Assembly: GCA_016929035.1 (NCBI GenBank)
Contig: JAFGJP010000059.1
Span: 1 to 5,510 of the forward strand
Origin: Candidatus Auribacterota bacterium
GTDB taxonomy: Bacteria > Auribacterota > JAFGBW01 > JAFGJP01
Direction of reading: 5' to 3'
Length of the DNA: 5,510 nucleotides
Under the pieces are notes generated by a model that saw only the letters and a list, made by a program, of their open reading frames with translations, did no database searches and had not been told where the DNA came from. The position numbers and the translations under genes were made by a program. This document shows, piece by piece, positions 5,313 through 5,510 of this stretch (positions are counted from its first letter, which is position 1; each line of letters opens with the position of its first letter).

Positions 5313-5359
5313 ACGTGAGAAGCAAGCTGGGGTGAGTCACGTCGGCAGCGCCACTCACG
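5313..5359 (+). promoter_or_regulatory. Candidate RNA element with mutually exclusive helices
   Basis: Three 6-bp pairings compete: ACGTGA (5313-5318) with TCACGT (5337-5342); GTGAGT (5332-5337) with ACTCAC (5353-5358); and CGTGAG (5314-5319) with CTCACG (5354-5359). GGC-AGC-GCC (5344-5352) can form a small hairpin in any of them. Alternative pairing is typical of switches and attenuators, but no known riboswitch class was recognised and no promoter was found for the transcript. Confidence 0.35.
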
Positions 5360-5373
5360 GTAAGTTGTGTTAA

Positions 5374-5397
5374 TATTTTACAAATTTTTGTAAAATA
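5374..5397. promoter_or_regulatory. 24-bp AT-rich inverted repeat, candidate operator
   Basis: Arms TATTTTACAAA (5374-5384) and TTTGTAAAATA (5387-5397) are perfect reverse complements around TT. The inner TTTACA-N6-TGTAAA form is like the operators of several dimeric repressors, but the binding protein cannot be named. It lies about 90 bp upstream of the possible promoter at the right edge. Confidence 0.45.
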
Positions 5398-5433
5398 ACA
5401 GGTTAAAGCTGTTTATAAAGAATTTGTATCTAA

Positions 5434-5479
5434 CCACCACATGTTGTGCAATTTTCAAAAAAAACACAATATAAAGTGC
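5434..5479 (+). promoter_or_regulatory. Candidate pair of NrdR boxes
   Basis: ACACAATATAAAGTGC (5464-5479) matches 14 of 16 positions of the remembered NrdR consensus acaCwAtATaTwGtgt. A weaker match (11 of 16) lies at 5434-5449, 30 bp upstream start to start, close to the roughly three-turn spacing known for NrdR box pairs. NrdR represses ribonucleotide reductase genes, so the next gene to the right could be an nrd gene. That gene is outside the window. Confidence 0.4.
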
Positions 5480-5486
5480 TTTTTTC

Positions 5487-5492
5487 TTGACT
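5487..5492 (+). promoter_or_regulatory. Possible -35 element at the right edge
   Basis: TTGACT matches five of six bases of TTGACA and lies 7 bp after the NrdR-like box. A -10 at 17-bp spacing would begin at the last base of the window, so it cannot be checked here. Confidence 0.35.
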
Positions 5493-5510
5493 TATTCCAG
5501 CTACAGAAAT

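Noticed and set aside
5313..5366. Cobalamin riboswitch
   Set aside because: GGTG, GCCACT and GGTAAG-like pieces are suggestive, but the B12 box and the remaining conserved core of the aptamer are missing.

Overview
The window carries four complete protein genes, all on the + strand: a radical SAM enzyme of the AmmeMemoRadiSam type (120-1130), a small 2[4Fe-4S] ferredoxin (1446-1619), the tRNA-modification flavoprotein MnmG (1961-3775) and an MscS-family mechanosensitive channel (4176-5078). No tRNA, rRNA, CRISPR array, transposase or phage gene is visible. The oxygen-sensitive radical SAM enzyme and clostridial-type ferredoxin suggest an anaerobic bacterium. Intergenic DNA is far more AT-rich than the genes and full of degenerate short-period repeats, as in some uncultured anaerobic lineages. 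An Omnitrophota-like or similar origin is only a guess; the sequence does not fix the taxon.

Layout: 1-119 is a repeat-rich leader ending exactly at the amrS start codon. 1131-1445 is an intergenic region with heptamer tracts at both sides, followed by a clear sigma70-type promoter and Shine-Dalgarno for the ferredoxin. 1620-1960 holds the ferredoxin terminator and a second inverted pair of heptamer tracts before mnmG. 3776-4175 is a nest of at least six kinds of short repeat between mnmG and the channel gene. 5079-5510 is different: it has no heptamer tracts but holds a hairpin, a set of mutually exclusive short helices, a 24-bp AT palindrome and, at the right edge, two NrdR-box-like sites next to a -35-like hexamer, probably controlling a gene beyond the window.

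The genes do not form an obvious operon: gaps are about 300-430 bp and each gene seems to be its own unit. The ferredoxin could supply electrons to the radical SAM enzyme, but that is inference. MnmG and the channel are housekeeping and stress functions with no visible link to the first two.

The most unusual signal is intergenic. Tracts with a 7-bp period lie on both sides of three successive intergenic regions. The word on the left is A-rich (AGATACA, ATCAAAA, AAAATTT) and its reverse complement occurs on the right, so each gap has its own matching inverted word. Two tracts run directly into start codons of genes that lack a Shine-Dalgarno, and one contains the mnmG stop codon. GC-rich mini-hairpins accompany most tracts. 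This looks like a family of intergenic elements rather than a protein-based system.
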